From positions 1 through 43,416 of the forward strand of contig JAWXCM010000169.1 in NCBI GenBank assembly GCA_034408745.1: a stretch of DNA of 43,416 nucleotides, given 5' to 3'. The notes below the pieces were generated by a model. That model was not told the DNA's origin. It saw nothing but the letters and a program-made list of their open reading frames with translations, and ran no database searches. The position numbers were made by a program, and so were the translations under genes. How positions within the stretch are numbered: the stretch's first letter is position 1; each line of letters starts with the position of its first letter. Source of the stretch: JAWXCM01 sp034408745 (lineage in GTDB: Bacteria > Acidobacteriota > Terriglobia > Bryobacterales > Bryobacteraceae). Below are positions 43,247-43,416 of the stretch, in pieces.

Positions 43247-43416
43247 ATGACGAAAAAACTCATGAGACTGGCAGTGGTGGCAGCCACATTCAGCGGTGTC
43301 ACCCTGGCGCAGGACGACGGTCCCGGACGCGGCGTTGCCCGGATTAGTCTGATCAATGGAGACGTGTCAGTACGGCGGGGCGACTCGGGCGATTATGTTG
43401 CCGCCGCGGTGAACGG
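43247..43416 (+). CDS. Exported FecR-domain-like protein (3' end outside window)
   Basis: The frame from the ATG at 43247 gives a signal peptide (KLMRLAVVAATFSGVTLAQ) and then ARISLINGDVSVRRGDSGDY, the opening of FecR-type domains common in acidobacterial exported proteins. Only 56 codons are inside the window. It is shorter than the usual cut-off but the signal peptide and motif make it convincing. The 140 bases before it show no further gene. Confidence 0.8.
   Translation, partial: MTKKLMRLAVVAATFSGVTLAQDDGPGRGVARISLINGDVSVRRGDSGDYVAAAVN

Noticed and set aside
1..43416. tRNA, rRNA or CRISPR features
   Set aside because: I looked for T-loop patterns, rRNA-like stretches and regular direct repeats and found none I could support; a tRNA scan would settle it.

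Overview
The window looks like a piece of chromosome from an Acidobacteriota bacterium, most likely Bryobacterales and close to Candidatus Solibacter or Paludibaculum. The reasons are the high GC, a VWFA-related protein of the acidobacterial type, a PEP-CTERM exported protein, a KaiC-like ATPase paired with a soluble histidine kinase, a FecR-type exported protein, and many start codons without a Shine-Dalgarno sequence. The assignment rests on family recognition, not on a marker-gene tree. I found no rRNA, tRNA or CRISPR array.

Layout. Positions 1-5.4 kb (minus strand) hold a large multidomain iron-sulfur flavoprotein oxidoreductase that runs off the left edge, a Tat-exported sulfatase and a propeller protein that may have lost its N-terminus. 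Positions 5.4-8.6 kb are the accessory heart of the window. The 3' part of a gene paralogous to the intact hydrolase at 10.6-12.6 kb is split by about 2.9 kb of foreign DNA. The insert carries a MazF-type toxin-antitoxin pair with its own promoter and operator, a ParA-type partition ATPase with two single-base frameshifts, its small ribbon-helix-helix partner, a wrecked membrane protein and a wrecked tyrosine recombinase. Positions 8.7-15.1 kb hold a DUF418 membrane protein, a STAS-domain antagonist, the exported hydrolase, an MFS permease and serB.

Positions 15.2-21.3 kb form a tight co-directional cluster: mazG, a GNAT acyltransferase, an o-succinylbenzoate synthase/N-acylamino-acid racemase, an EamA exporter, an MFS exporter, pyrE and truA, with overlapping or near-overlapping genes. 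The GNAT-racemase pair suggests D-amino-acid conversion through N-acyl intermediates. Positions 21.3-24.7 kb hold a second sugar-acid type MFS permease, an Rcp1-like response regulator and an IlvD/Edd dehydratase. Positions 24.8-30.3 kb hold PilZ, VWFA, a receiver protein, a GH3 N-acetylhexosaminidase, an UPF0173 hydrolase, a glutaredoxin, a small exported protein and a cold-shock protein.

Positions 30.5-43.4 kb hold gyrA, the histidine kinase and KaiC-like pair, a PEP-CTERM protein flanked by two copies of the smc 3' end (one decayed), smc, a DUF1223 protein, an unknown conserved protein, a DUF6496-like basic protein and the start of a FecR-type protein. Two copies of a tandem double hairpin, whose second stem shows compensatory base changes, sit in the only two roomy gaps between converging genes. 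They are good candidates for a lineage-specific bidirectional terminator or a dispersed mobile repeat.
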